The translations under genes and the position numbers were made by a program. A DNA stretch of 64,000 nt, taken from contig JACRJT010000021.1 in NCBI GenBank assembly GCA_016215465.1, forward strand, positions 1 to 64,000, in the 5' to 3' direction. Each line of letters begins with the position of its first letter. Position 1 is the stretch's first letter. Below, piece after piece: positions 35,110 to 44,325 of this stretch. Origin of the DNA: Nitrososphaerota archaeon (GTDB lineage Archaea > Thermoproteota > Nitrososphaeria > Nitrososphaerales > Nitrosopumilaceae). The notes under the pieces were generated by a model that worked only from the letters and a program-made list of their open reading frames with translations, ran no database searches and was not told where the DNA came from.

Positions 35110-37764
35110 ATGACAACAGATTTTTCACAAATAGAGAGTTCGATCATTGACGTTAAGAAAAGAGATGGCCGAATAACCAATTTTAACAAAGAAAAAATTA
35201 CAAATGCGATCTATAAAGCACTAGTCGCAACAGGTAAGGCAGACCGCAAAATTGCAGAGGATCTTACAAATGGTGTATTAAACAAGTTAATACAACAAGG
35301 ATTCTCAGCATCACATCCGCCGTCAGTGGAAGATGTGCAAGACATGGTTGAATCTACCTTGATTGAAAAGGGCTATGGTGAAATTGCCAAGTCTTACATT
35401 TTGTACCGACATGAGCGAAGAAAAGTAAGAGAAGACAAGATGAAAGTCCTAAACACTAAATCACTCGATAATGTTGCAAAGGCATTCGATCTTAACTGCC
35501 TCCGAGTTTTGGCGTCAAGATATCTGATGAGAAACAACAAAAGTGAAATCACTGAAAGCCCAGGCCAAATGTTTGAGAGAGTGGCAGTCCTTGTTGCACT
35601 TGGAGACATCATGTATGATAATGAGGTATTCTTAAGAGAAGGAGGAATAACACAAGACATAGAAGAAGCTAAAAAATATCTTGCAAAGCTTGATGACTTT
35701 GATTACAAGTTCAAGATTGGAAACTATTATCTGAACAAGTGGCACTTTAGGGGGCTCATCAACCATTATGTCTATCTTGCAAGCAGAGGACAAATGAAGA
35801 AGAGCTTCAAAGAAGTACTCACATTGCTTGCAGCTAAAAAGTTTGACAACTATGCAGACAGAATACAGGAATACTATTCTCTAATGACAGAGCAAGAGTT
35901 TTTGCCAAACTCGCCAACTATGATGAATGCGGGCGGGCGTCTAGGCCAACTATCTGCATGTTTTGTGCTTGGAATGCCTGACGACATGGGCGATATAATG
36001 AAGTCAACATCTGACGCTGCCCTCATATTCAAATCTGGAGGAGGCGTCGGAATCAACTATTCAGACCTAAGACATGAAGGAGACATTGTTGCATCCACAT
36101 CAGGTGTAGCATCAGGCCCAGTTTCCTTCATGAACATAATCAACACCGTAACTGAAGTAGTCAAACAGGGTGGCAAAAGAAGAGGAGCAAACATGGGAAT
36201 CCTCGAAGTATGGCACCCAGACATTGAAAAATTCATCACAAACAAAACAGAAGCAGGAATCCTTGAGAACTTTAATGTCAGTGTTGGAATATGGGAGGAC
36301 TTTTGGTCTGCAGTGGTGGACAGCTCAGATGGCAAGTACACCCTGAGAAGCTCAAAGGACAGGGCACCAATCCGTGAGATAAACGCGCATCAACTAATCG
36401 ACTTGATTGCACTATCTGCATGGAAGAGTGCAGAACCAGGACTTATTTTCTTTGACAACATCAACAAGTACAATGTGTTTGCAAAGGCAAGAGGAATGCC
36501 GCTTAGAGCGACAAACCCATGTGGAGAGCAAAGCCTCTATCCATACGAGTCATGCAACCTAGGATCAATCAACCTTGCAAATCTTGTGAAAAGAAAGGCA
36601 GACGGTCAATTCGAATTTGATTGGCAAAGATACGAAGAGACAATCCGCAAGACAACAAGATTCCTTGACAATGTAATAGACATGAATCACTACCCAGTAC
36701 CAGAAATTGACACAGCCTCAAAAGAATCAAGAAGAATAGGACTTGGTGTAATGGGTGTTGCAGATCTTCTGTACAAGCTAAGAATTCCATACAACTCAAA
36801 GGAAGGATACGAATTCCAGTCAAAACTCGCTGAGGCGTTGACATATTATTCCATGGAAGAAAGTGTTGCCCTTGCGAGATCAAGAAGCGAATTTGACCTG
36901 TGCTCAAAAACAGAATATCCAGAAGGCAAGATTCCTGTTGCAGGCTACTACGAAAAGCCAAAAGGAGAGCATTATTACGATTGGGATGCACTAATTACCA
37001 ATATCCAAAAGTACGGAATACGAAACGTGCTTACCACGACAGTTGCGCCTACAGGAACGCTTTCCATGATTGCAGACTGTACAAACGGAATGGAACCGAC
37101 ATTCGCGCTTGTATTTGAAAAACGAGTAACTGTTGGACGATTCTTCTATACCAACAAGATCTTCGAACAAGTACTACGGGAAAACGGATTATACAGTGAT
37201 GAACTCCTAGCAAAGATCGCAGATAACTATGGCTCTGTTCGTGGACTGCCAGAAATTCCAGAATGGATCCAAAACATCTTTGTCACTGCAATGGACATAC
37301 ACTGGTCTGACCACCTAATGGCTCAGGCAACCTGGCAAGAGTGGATTGGAAACGCAATCTCAAAGACAATTAACATGCCAAGTGATGTTTCAGCGGAAGA
37401 TGTTAAAGCAGCATATCTTCTTGCACACGAACTCGGACTAAAGGGAATAACAGTATACCGCGATGGCTCAAGACATACTCAGGTACTACACATGACTAGC
37501 GAAAATGCAGAAAAAACATTTGATGTATCGCCAAGTACCCATCTGCGAGAATACATCACAAAAAGCATCAAAAACCACTATGTCAGAAGCCAAGTCAATA
37601 AGGCACTGGAGCTGAAAATTCCTGATGAGCAAATGATGGAGAACCCAATCAAAGAAGAAGTAAGGGAAGAAAGACTCTGTCCCACATGCAAGAATAACTT
37701 GGTATTCGTTGAAGGGTGCAGCATCTGCATTGAATGTGGCTATAGCGGCTGTACGTCAGGCTAG
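35110..37764 (+). CDS. nrdJ: Adenosylcobalamin-dependent ribonucleotide reductase (class II)
   Basis: Reduces ribonucleotides to deoxyribonucleotides with a B12-derived radical. The product (884 aa) has an ATP-cone (about 12-105), the ten-stranded barrel with 'NPCGEQSLYPYESCNLGSINL' (active-site Cys and Glu), a substrate loop (TVAPTGTLSMIADCTNGMEP) and a C-terminal Cys pair region (CPTC...CIECGYSGC) that reloads the active site. The longest frame starts at 35059, but ATG 35110 with GTGAGGGGAAG just upstream fits better. It is oxygen-tolerant and needs no partner subunit. Confidence 0.93.
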   Translation: MTTDFSQIESSIIDVKKRDGRITNFNKEKITNAIYKALVATGKADRKIAEDLTNGVLNKLIQQGFSASHPPSVEDVQDMVESTLIEKGYGEIAKSYILYRHERRKVREDKMKVLNTKSLDNVAKAFDLNCLRVLASRYLMRNNKSEITESPGQMFERVAVLVALGDIMYDNEVFLREGGITQDIEEAKKYLAKLDDFDYKFKIGNYYLNKWHFRGLINHYVYLASRGQMKKSFKEVLTLLAAKKFDNYADRIQEYYSLMTEQEFLPNSPTMMNAGGRLGQLSACFVLGMPDDMGDIMKSTSDAALIFKSGGGVGINYSDLRHEGDIVASTSGVASGPVSFMNIINTVTEVVKQGGKRRGANMGILEVWHPDIEKFITNKTEAGILENFNVSVGIWEDFWSAVVDSSDGKYTLRSSKDRAPIREINAHQLIDLIALSAWKSAEPGLIFFDNINKYNVFAKARGMPLRATNPCGEQSLYPYESCNLGSINLANLVKRKADGQFEFDWQRYEETIRKTTRFLDNVIDMNHYPVPEIDTASKESRRIGLGVMGVADLLYKLRIPYNSKEGYEFQSKLAEALTYYSMEESVALARSRSEFDLCSKTEYPEGKIPVAGYYEKPKGEHYYDWDALITNIQKYGIRNVLTTTVAPTGTLSMIADCTNGMEPTFALVFEKRVTVGRFFYTNKIFEQVLRENGLYSDELLAKIADNYGSVRGLPEIPEWIQNIFVTAMDIHWSDHLMAQATWQEWIGNAISKTINMPSDVSAEDVKAAYLLAHELGLKGITVYRDGSRHTQVLHMTSENAEKTFDVSPSTHLREYITKSIKNHYVRSQVNKALELKIPDEQMMENPIKEEVREERLCPTCKNNLVFVEGCSICIECGYSGCTSG

Positions 37765-37777
37765 ACCATAACATCGT

Positions 37778-37800
37778 AACTCTTTTTATTATCATTTTTT
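37778..37800 (+). terminator. Oligo-T terminator after nrdJ
   Basis: T-rich run CTCTTTTTATTATCATTTTTT directly after nrdJ, typical of archaeal intrinsic termination. It is also close to the next start (37814), so it could in part be promoter. Confidence 0.4.
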
Positions 37801-37813
37801 AAAAGCAAAACTA

Positions 37814-38947
37814 GTGGACAAAAAAATTCTTGGGGCAATTGGCGCAGCTATTGCAATAGCAATGGCAGTTTTGATCTTACTGCCAAACTCTCCATCAAAT
37901 TTGTCACCTGAACCTGTCTCGATTAGCCACAACGAAAAACTTGGAATTGTAATAAACCCTCCATCAAGGGAGGTAACCTTGGATCAGCTAAAAAAAGTGT
38001 ATTCTGAGGCATCCCTTACCGGAATAGGAAGAAACAACCTGTATCTTTTTTGGAGTCATATAGAGCCACAAGAAGATCAATACAGCTGGAAAGACACCGA
38101 CATCATGATGAGTCTAAATAAGCAAAACGGCCTTGCAGTAACACTTTACTTTTCTGTAGTAAATGGACGAATAACAGGACCGTTCCCTGACTGGATGGGA
38201 GAGCCAAGTCTTGGCCCAATACTTGAAAAAAATTTAGTAAAAACACTTGATGCGGTTTTGAGTCGATATGACATAATTGATCATGTGATAATTGGAGGAG
38301 AACTTGATTCTTACTTTAATGATGCTCACGGAGATGTAGGACAATACAATGAATTCTTTAACAACGTATACACGGAACTAAAACAAAAGCATCCAAACGT
38401 TCAGTTTGGAAATGCATTTTCGTTACATAATATAATAAACAAAAATCTAGATCATTACGTATCTGATGTTGATGTGGGAGACTTTGTGGCATTTACGTAT
38501 CTTCCAGTAGACAGGCTAAACGATATTTCAAGAACACCAGAAGACGCACAAAAAGACCTACAAAAAATGCTAGATCTAGTGCCTGACAAAAAAATCGGCA
38601 TCTTTGAGATAAGCTGGAGCACGTCTGATTTTGTAAACGGGAGTGAACAAAACCAAGCCAAATTCATAACGGAATCATACGACTTTTACAGACAAAATGC
38701 GTCAAAATTTGAGTTCTTTACATGGTACAGGCAATATGACAGACCAGAAGACACATGTGGAATAGAGCAAAACTTTCCGTCACCAACAATTACGATCGCG
38801 CCAGATTCAGGACTTGGTGGCAATGAATATGTAAAGGAAAGACTCTCAAAATACACCTGTAATGCGGGATTGATCAAAACTGATAACACGCAAAAGTCAG
38901 GCTGGACAGAAATCAAAAAACAAATACAATTAAGTGAGAATTCTTAA
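37814..38947 (+). CDS. Membrane-anchored TIM-barrel protein (glycoside hydrolase-like)
   Basis: A 377-aa protein with an N-terminal membrane anchor (about 4-24) and an extracellular (beta/alpha)-barrel-like domain. Motifs resemble clan A glycoside hydrolases: LYLFWSHIEPQED at strand 2, VIIGGELDSYF near the acid/base position and GIFEISWS near the nucleophile position. The GH family is not clear, and activity is inferred from fold only. GTG start 37814. Gap of 8 nt to nep1 suggests co-transcription. Confidence 0.6.
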   Translation: MDKKILGAIGAAIAIAMAVLILLPNSPSNLSPEPVSISHNEKLGIVINPPSREVTLDQLKKVYSEASLTGIGRNNLYLFWSHIEPQEDQYSWKDTDIMMSLNKQNGLAVTLYFSVVNGRITGPFPDWMGEPSLGPILEKNLVKTLDAVLSRYDIIDHVIIGGELDSYFNDAHGDVGQYNEFFNNVYTELKQKHPNVQFGNAFSLHNIINKNLDHYVSDVDVGDFVAFTYLPVDRLNDISRTPEDAQKDLQKMLDLVPDKKIGIFEISWSTSDFVNGSEQNQAKFITESYDFYRQNASKFEFFTWYRQYDRPEDTCGIEQNFPSPTITIAPDSGLGGNEYVKERLSKYTCNAGLIKTDNTQKSGWTEIKKQIQLSENS

Positions 38948-38955
38948 TCTTAGCA

Positions 38956-39630
38956 ATGTTATCGCTAATTATTGCAGAAGCGTCACTTGAGCTAGTTCCA
39001 AAGGAACTGCAACATCATAATTCCGTTGCATCGCATGCAAGAAAAATGGGAAAAAGACCATCAGAGATCTTGCTTGACAATTCTTGGCACTTTGGGGCAA
39101 TGAAGGGAATCAAAAACGAAATCAAAAGGGGCAGGCCAGATCTGGTTCATTTCTGCTTGCTTGAGGCATGTACAATTCCGCTTTACTTTGAGGACGAAAT
39201 TTCAGTTTATGTTCACACCCTTGATGATAAGGTAATAACTGTGGAACCGGGAGTACACCTTCCAAAATCATATCATAGATTTGCTGGCTTGATGGAAAAA
39301 CTCTTTGCAGAAAAAGTCATTAAATCAGACGGGCAAAAATTACTTGAAATCAAAAACATGACGTTTTCTGATCTGATTGACAAAATAAAACCGGAAAATG
39401 TGATTGGTCTTAGCTCAGAAGGAACCGAAAGCTCGTATTATGATGCTGCAGCAACCTGCACTTCAGAGTCCTGTCTTGTAGTAGGTGCATTCCCAAAGGG
39501 AGATTTTTCAGATTCTGTAAAGAAAAGAATCAACAGCTTGCTCTCAGTTGATGCCAGTCCTCTTGAGGCACATGTTGTCATTGCACGCGTTCTGTACGAG
39601 TATGAAAAAGGTCTGTTATTTCATAACTGA
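38956..39630 (+). CDS. nep1: rRNA pseudouridine N1-methyltransferase Nep1 (Emg1)
   Basis: SPOUT-class enzyme that methylates pseudouridine in the small-subunit rRNA and aids ribosome assembly. The 224-aa protein matches Nep1 in LLDNSWHFGAM, 'KRGRPDLVHFCLLEA', YVHTLDD, LPKSYHRFAGLMEKLF and 'ASPLEAHVVIARVLYEYE'. Archaeal Nep1 is usually about 220 aa. ATG 38956. Confidence 0.92.
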   Translation: MLSLIIAEASLELVPKELQHHNSVASHARKMGKRPSEILLDNSWHFGAMKGIKNEIKRGRPDLVHFCLLEACTIPLYFEDEISVYVHTLDDKVITVEPGVHLPKSYHRFAGLMEKLFAEKVIKSDGQKLLEIKNMTFSDLIDKIKPENVIGLSSEGTESSYYDAAATCTSESCLVVGAFPKGDFSDSVKKRINSLLSVDASPLEAHVVIARVLYEYEKGLLFHN

Positions 39631-39719
39631 TGAGACAACTGAGCTGCACCAACTTGAGGATTATTTACTTAGAAGCAGGTGAAGCAATGGTAGAGAAGGT
39701 AACACGCATAAAAAACCGT

Positions 39720-39728
39720 TTTTATGTA
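39720..39728 (+). promoter_or_regulatory. Box A of tRNA-Gly
   Basis: TTTTATGTA lies about 26-32 nt before the mature 5' end of the tRNA, the usual TATA position in archaea. Confidence 0.5.
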
Positions 39729-39751
39729 GGCAACAGGGGTTTCATTCTTGT

Positions 39752-39824
39752 GCGGCCGTAGTATAGTCTGGTAGTACGCTGGCCTTCCAAGCCCGTTACC
39801 CGGGTTCAAATCCCGGCGGCCGCA
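39752..39824 (+). tRNA. tRNA-Gly (anticodon TCC)
   Basis: A 73-nt tRNA with acceptor arm GCGGCCG / CGGCCGC, a D arm (GTATAGTCTGGTAGTAC), anticodon loop CTTCCAA giving anticodon TCC (Gly), T arm CCGGG-TTCAAAT-CCCGG and discriminator A. CCA is not encoded. The anticodon stem CTGGC/GCCCG has one U-C mismatch at the second pair. No intron. Confidence 0.93.
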
Positions 39825-39891
39825 TCCGTTTTCTTTCATAAAATTATTGTTTATTGAATTTAGTAATGCACGTTCAAGAATTCAACACATT

Positions 39892-40929
39892 TCAGACTTT
39901 AATTTTCATATGTGCTGCCTTGCCTAGTCTGTTCATAATTCCTAATCCAAGTCCTTCCTTGCTGATTCCATGAGCAAGAATGATGTCAATTTTTCCCTCA
40001 TCAAATTCTCTGAATACTTTGAACAAATTTGCAGCAATCCTGTCTGGGCTATTTCCGACAAATCTTATCATGTCTGCCTTGTAAGTATGATTTCTTTGCA
40101 TGATCATTATACCTACACGCTTTTGTTGTTTTTTGAATTTGCTGATAAGTTGTAAAATTTTTTTGTCTACATTTTTGTCTGTACCTTCGATTAGGATTAT
40201 TTTGGCATTTGGGGAATAATGCTTGTATTTCATGCCAGGTGAGCGATGCATCATTTTTGATTTTCTTCCTTTGATAATGGGGTGAATTTTGATTGCTCCC
40301 ACAATCTCCTCTATCTGCTCTAATGTTATGCCCCCTGGGCGCAACAACATTGGAGTTTTACTTGTCAGATCAATCACGGTAGACTCGATACCAATCCTTG
40401 TCTTGCCACCGTCGAGGATCATGCTTATTCTTCCGGACAAGTCTTCTGATACATGTTTTGCCAAAGTTGGGCTTGGCCTGCCAAAAAAGTTCGCAGAGGG
40501 GGCAGCCAGTGGAACACCTGACTCTTTTATCAAAAGACTGGCAATTTTATTCTTTGGCATTCTAATCGCTACCGTATCAAGACCACCAGTAGTTATTTTT
40601 GGAACAATTTTTGATTTTTTCAAAACAATAGTCAGTGGGCCCGGCCAGAATTTCTCAATGATTTTTTCTGTTATTTTTGGTATATTCATTGCAAGTCTTT
40701 TGAGATCCTTTTTGTCCTGTATGTGAATTATTAGTGGATTATCTGCAGGTCTTCCCTTTGCCTCAAAAATTTTCTTTACTGCTGAAGGATTTAGGGCGTC
40801 TGCCCCAAGACCGTAAACTGTTTCTGTAGGAAATGCCACTACATCTCCTTTTTGTATCAGCCGTGCAGCTTGCCTTATCATTGAAATTTGGGGTTTTGCT
40901 TGATTGACCTTGAGAATTTTTGTTTGCAT
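39892..40929 (-). CDS. sua5: Threonylcarbamoyl-AMP synthase Sua5
   Basis: Makes threonylcarbamoyl-AMP from threonine, bicarbonate and ATP for the t6A37 modification of tRNA. The product has the YrdC domain (KGDVVAFPTETVYGLGADAL; RPADNPLIIHI; APSANFFGRPSPT) and a C-terminal Sua5 domain (about 230-345) after a RSPGMKYKHYSP linker. The longest frame starts at 40962, but Met12 at 40929 gives the usual N-terminus. It is a two-domain form as in Sulfolobus. Confidence 0.92.
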   Translation of the reverse strand: MQTKILKVNQAKPQISMIRQAARLIQKGDVVAFPTETVYGLGADALNPSAVKKIFEAKGRPADNPLIIHIQDKKDLKRLAMNIPKITEKIIEKFWPGPLTIVLKKSKIVPKITTGGLDTVAIRMPKNKIASLLIKESGVPLAAPSANFFGRPSPTLAKHVSEDLSGRISMILDGGKTRIGIESTVIDLTSKTPMLLRPGGITLEQIEEIVGAIKIHPIIKGRKSKMMHRSPGMKYKHYSPNAKIILIEGTDKNVDKKILQLISKFKKQQKRVGIMIMQRNHTYKADMIRFVGNSPDRIAANLFKVFREFDEGKIDIILAHGISKEGLGLGIMNRLGKAAHMKIKV

Positions 40930-41008
40930 TTTACTTGATTTTAAAAGAGAATTGCTTTGCATATTAACGAAACTTGCCCTTAATCACGATTGAATTTTTA
41001 AGGGAATT

Positions 41009-41326
41009 ATGTTTTCTTACTTTGTGAAGCTAGATCTTAGAGAAATAGCAAAAGAAAGAATGCAGATTCTGATTAGGGAGGCAATTTCAAATGCCAGAAA
41101 AAACCCAACGCTAGCTCAAAGGCAGGCCTCACTTGCAAGGAAAATTAGCACAAAACACAGGATACGAATGCCATATGAAATTAAGATGAATTTTTGCAAA
41201 AAATGCAAAAACTTCATTGCGCCTGGGGTAAATTCAAGAATACGACTGGGCAGATCACCAGTCAAGTCAATACGAATAACTTGCGGCTTTTGCAATCACA
41301 CGTACCGCAAGATAATTACTAAATGA
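41009..41326 (+). CDS. rnp4: RNase P protein component 4 (Rpp21)
   Basis: A 105-aa RNase P subunit with zinc site CKKC...CGFC and the basic helices 'AKERMQILIREAI' and 'ISTKHRIRMPYEIK'. It assists tRNA 5' maturation. The start is either ATG 41009 or GTG 41024. It is upstream of eS19. Confidence 0.85.
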   Translation: MFSYFVKLDLREIAKERMQILIREAISNARKNPTLAQRQASLARKISTKHRIRMPYEIKMNFCKKCKNFIAPGVNSRIRLGRSPVKSIRITCGFCNHTYRKIITK

Positions 41327-41357
41327 TTTATAAGACCACTCGCAAGTTTTTCTTTTC

Positions 41358-41810
41358 ATGGCAAAAGCCTATGATGTACCAGCAGATATTCTGTTATCAA
41401 GACTAGCTGACATACTCAAAAGTGAGAATATTGGCAAGCCTGAGTGGGCAATGTTTGTAAAGACTGGATCTCATGCAGACAGGCCTCCACAAAACAGAGA
41501 ATGGTGGTACACACGTTGCGCATCAATTCTAAGAAAACTGTATCTTCATGGACCAGTTGGAATAAATGATTTGCGTATCATGTATGGCGGTGCAAAATCC
41601 GTAGGATATGGCGGTGCTCATCATAGAGATGCGGGTGGTTCAATCATACGACATGCTATACAAGAGCTTGAAAAACTAGGTTATGTTGAAAAAGTTGCAG
41701 GAAAAGGTAGAGTAGTATCCCATCAAGGAATGAAAAAGCTTGACAGACTTGCAAGTGACATCCTAGACGAGCTTGCAGTGAAAAACCCAATGTTGAAAAT
41801 TTATTCATAG
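41358..41810 (+). CDS. rps19e: Ribosomal protein eS19
   Basis: A 150-aa small-subunit protein with the eS19 pattern: AYDVPADILL, EWWYTRCASILRKLYLHGPVG, GGAKSVGYGGAHHRDAGG. ATG 41358. It is coupled to the PDCD5 gene 9 nt downstream, a common archaeal order. Confidence 0.95.
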   Translation: MAKAYDVPADILLSRLADILKSENIGKPEWAMFVKTGSHADRPPQNREWWYTRCASILRKLYLHGPVGINDLRIMYGGAKSVGYGGAHHRDAGGSIIRHAIQELEKLGYVEKVAGKGRVVSHQGMKKLDRLASDILDELAVKNPMLKIYS

Positions 41811-41819
41811 TGAAGCACT

Positions 41820-42092
41820 ATGAGCTACCCGCAAGATGAAAACACTCCAAATGAGGCGGAAATCACAGCACAAAAAGAAATGATTCTAAAACAAATTCTA
41901 TCCTCTGATGCAAGACTCCGATTAAATAATGTGAGAATGGTAAAACCGGATCTTGCATCGCTTGTTGAAAACTATTTGATCGGCATGGCATCTCAAGGAA
42001 AAATACACGCCCAGATAACTGACGATCAGCTAAAGCAAATACTCTTGTCAACCCAACAACCAAAACGCGACTTTAAGTTCAACCGACGATAA
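41820..42092 (+). CDS. PDCD5-like DNA-binding protein
   Basis: A 90-aa protein of the PDCD5/TFAR19 family: N-terminal helix and a three-helix core with 'ILSSDARLRLNNVRMVKPDLASLVENYLI'. It binds DNA in vitro in other archaea; its role is not known well. GTGAAG upstream of the ATG. Usual neighbour of eS19. Confidence 0.9.
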   Translation: MSYPQDENTPNEAEITAQKEMILKQILSSDARLRLNNVRMVKPDLASLVENYLIGMASQGKIHAQITDDQLKQILLSTQQPKRDFKFNRR

Positions 42093-42135
42093 TACCCAAA
42101 CAAAATATAATTAGGGGTTATGAAGGATCCAAATC

Positions 42136-43212
42136 ATGAAGGCAGTAGTTTATGAAGAATATGCACCTGATGATAATTACAAGAAAATTCTCAAAGTTAA
42201 AGAAATAGACGACCCAAAGCCAAAACCAAACGAGGTAGTCTTCAAGATAAAAGCGGCGGCTCTAAACTATAATGATATCTGGGGAATGCGAGGGCAGCCT
42301 GTTGCAGTGCCATTGCCACACGTATCTGGCTCAGATGCAGCTGGAGAAGTTATTGCAGTTGGTGAAGAAGTAACAAACATCAAAGTTGGCGATAGAGTAG
42401 CTTCTCATTCCAACATGTCTTGTAGAGTTTGTAAGGCTTGTACTGATGGCCGAGAATTTGACTGTACTAAGAGGGCTATCTGGGGATTCCAGACCGGCCC
42501 AACATGGGGAGCTTTTTCAGAAATTACACATCTTCCTGAAGTTAACGTGGTAAAAATTCCAGATGGAGTAAGCTATGACGATGCAGCAGCCGCATCAATG
42601 ACACTTTTAACATCATGGCACATGTTAGTTGGAAGAGCTAAGATAAAGCCAGGACAAACCGTCCTTATCATGGGTGGCGGTTCTGGGGTTGGTTCATTTG
42701 GAATACAGATTGCTAAACTTTATGGTTGTACAGTAATTGCTACTGCAAGCGGTGATAAACTTGACAAGTGCTTGCAGCTTGGTGCAGATTTTGCAGTAGA
42801 TCACAGAAAAGAAGACTGGAGTAAAGAAGTATTCAAGATTTCAAAAGAAATTGCAAAATCAACAGGAGGCGTACCTGGCATCGACGTGTCATTTGATCAC
42901 ATTGGTCAGACTCACTGGAATCAGCAACTAACTTTGCTCAAATACGGTGCAACTCTGGTGTCGTGTGGCGCAACAACTGGTTATGATGCAAAAACCGATC
43001 TAAGACATGTCTTCTTCAAAGGAACAAACATCTTGGGCTCAACTCAAGGTACAAGGGCAGAGCTTGAAGATGGATTCTATTGGATGGGCAAAGGAAAGAT
43101 AAAGGCGGTAGTTGATTCCGTATACTCGTTTGAGAATGCCGCAGAGGCCCACACAAAGATGCTTACAGGTAAAGGCCTCTTTGGCAAAATCCTGATGAAA
43201 CCAGAAGCATAG
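42136..43212 (+). CDS. Zinc-type alcohol dehydrogenase-like reductase (acryloyl/crotonyl-CoA reductase-like)
   Basis: A 358-aa medium-chain reductase with structural zinc Cys set (CRVCKACTDGREFDC), a Rossmann GGGSGVGSFGIQ motif and NADPH-type fold. The sequence lacks the usual catalytic-zinc His/Cys set and is close in style to acyl-CoA-reducing MDR enzymes, such as the acryloyl-CoA reductase of archaeal 3-hydroxypropionate pathways. That role is inference. It precedes a CitE-like lyase by 5 nt, which suggests shared CoA metabolism. Confidence 0.75.
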   Translation: MKAVVYEEYAPDDNYKKILKVKEIDDPKPKPNEVVFKIKAAALNYNDIWGMRGQPVAVPLPHVSGSDAAGEVIAVGEEVTNIKVGDRVASHSNMSCRVCKACTDGREFDCTKRAIWGFQTGPTWGAFSEITHLPEVNVVKIPDGVSYDDAAAASMTLLTSWHMLVGRAKIKPGQTVLIMGGGSGVGSFGIQIAKLYGCTVIATASGDKLDKCLQLGADFAVDHRKEDWSKEVFKISKEIAKSTGGVPGIDVSFDHIGQTHWNQQLTLLKYGATLVSCGATTGYDAKTDLRHVFFKGTNILGSTQGTRAELEDGFYWMGKGKIKAVVDSVYSFENAAEAHTKMLTGKGLFGKILMKPEA

Positions 43213-43217
43213 ATTTT

Positions 43218-44075
43218 ATGACAAGGCTTTTTCGCAGCCTTTTATTTGTGCCCGGAAACAACTCTCGTTTTTTAGAAAAGGCAAAAACCATTCAGGCAGA
43301 TATTGTGTGCTTTGATCTTGAGGACTCTATTCCGGATTCTGAAAAAGTAAATGCCCGCAATTTAATAAAAGAGGCACTAAAGTCGCGTTTACAATACACA
43401 CCAGATATCTACGTTAGAACAAACTCGCCTGTCTCTAGGAAAATTCCAGATGATCTTGAGCAAGTCATACAAAAGGGAATTGACGGAGTAGTGATACCCA
43501 AAGTAAACAATTCAAAAGAACTACTAAAGATTGAAAAAATAATTGCAAGTCTTGAAAAAAAGCGAAAACTAGGACCTATCTCCCTTATACCGTCAATAGA
43601 ATCTGCACAAGGAGTTGTAAATACATATGATATCGCATCTTGCAGCAAAAGAATTTCTGCAGTAGTCTTTGGCGTATTTGATCTGCTAAATGACATGGGA
43701 ATAGAATACACAAAACAACCAGAGGGTGCAAAATATGCAAGAGCCAAAGTCCCGCTTGATGCAAAGGCAGCAGGAGTACATGCGATTGACGCAATATGGC
43801 AGGACCTGAAAGACGAGGGCGGACTCAAAGAAGACTGTACAATTGGAAAAAGTCTTGGCTATGTTGGAAAAAGCATCATACACCCTGATCAAATACCGAT
43901 CATCCATGAAGCGTTTTTGCCAAACAAATCAGAAATTGAATGGGCCCGCAAAGTTTGTGATACCTATCTAGAATCAACAAAAAAAGGAAAGGGTGCTACC
44001 GTAGTTGATGGGAAAATGATTGACGAGGTTCACTACAAACGTGCAAAGGCCTTACTTGATTTGGCAAAAAACTAA
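43218..44075 (+). CDS. CitE/HpcH-family CoA-ester lyase
   Basis: A 285-aa barrel enzyme of the HpcH/HpaI aldolase/citrate lyase beta family. Conserved parts: 'RSLLFVPGNNSRFLEKA' (CoA contact), DLEDSIP, Arg in YVRTNSP, IPSIESAQGV (Glu metal ligand) and VFGVFDLLNDMG (Asp metal ligand). It could cleave malyl-, citramalyl- or methylmalyl-CoA type substrates. Start ATG 43218. With the preceding reductase it may form a CoA-metabolism pair. Confidence 0.82.
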   Translation: MTRLFRSLLFVPGNNSRFLEKAKTIQADIVCFDLEDSIPDSEKVNARNLIKEALKSRLQYTPDIYVRTNSPVSRKIPDDLEQVIQKGIDGVVIPKVNNSKELLKIEKIIASLEKKRKLGPISLIPSIESAQGVVNTYDIASCSKRISAVVFGVFDLLNDMGIEYTKQPEGAKYARAKVPLDAKAAGVHAIDAIWQDLKDEGGLKEDCTIGKSLGYVGKSIIHPDQIPIIHEAFLPNKSEIEWARKVCDTYLESTKKGKGATVVDGKMIDEVHYKRAKALLDLAKN

Positions 44076-44162
44076 CTCTATACAGTACACTTGCAGTTTT
44101 TTGATTAGTATAATGATCTGCCGTTCAGTTGAATGCACAAACTTTTTGTTTTTTAATTCCAA
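44076..44162. other. Intergenic region, left part
   Basis: First part of the 538-nt gap between the CitE-like lyase and the MCP gene. It holds T-rich runs (TTTTTTGATTAG, CTTTTTGTTTTTTAATT) that probably end transcription of the CitE-like gene. No ORF. Confidence 0.4.
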
Positions 44163-44325
44163 CTACACCTTTTTGTCAAGGGGGCTGTTATGATTATAGC
44201 TGTGGCTTTTCATTTTCTTGACTAGTTTCTCATACCGTGTATACAAAGCAGATAATCTGCCTGCCCAGCGTAGAGTTTCAGGGTGAAATGAATAACAAAT
44301 TTTGTCTTCGGTAGGGATTATTCAT
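44163..44325 (-). pseudogene. Frameshifted small gene
   Basis: On the minus strand, ATG 44325-44323 opens a frame that stops after 15 codons. Dropping one C in CTACCGAAG (about 44308-44316) joins it to a 45-codon open frame with protein-like sequence (FHPETLRWAGRLSALYTRY...KSHSYNHNSPLDKKV) ending at 44163. An AGGAGAA ribosome-binding-like site precedes the ATG. The product would be a 53-aa charged helical protein. It is either a decayed gene, a sequencing error or a frameshift-translated ORF. Confidence 0.5.

Noticed and set aside
39630-39761. 43-codon ORF (starts MRQLSCTNLR) overlapping the nep1 stop as TGATG
   Set aside because: It runs 10 nt into the tRNA gene and covers its promoter; coding here would conflict with tRNA expression. 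Appearance probably chance.
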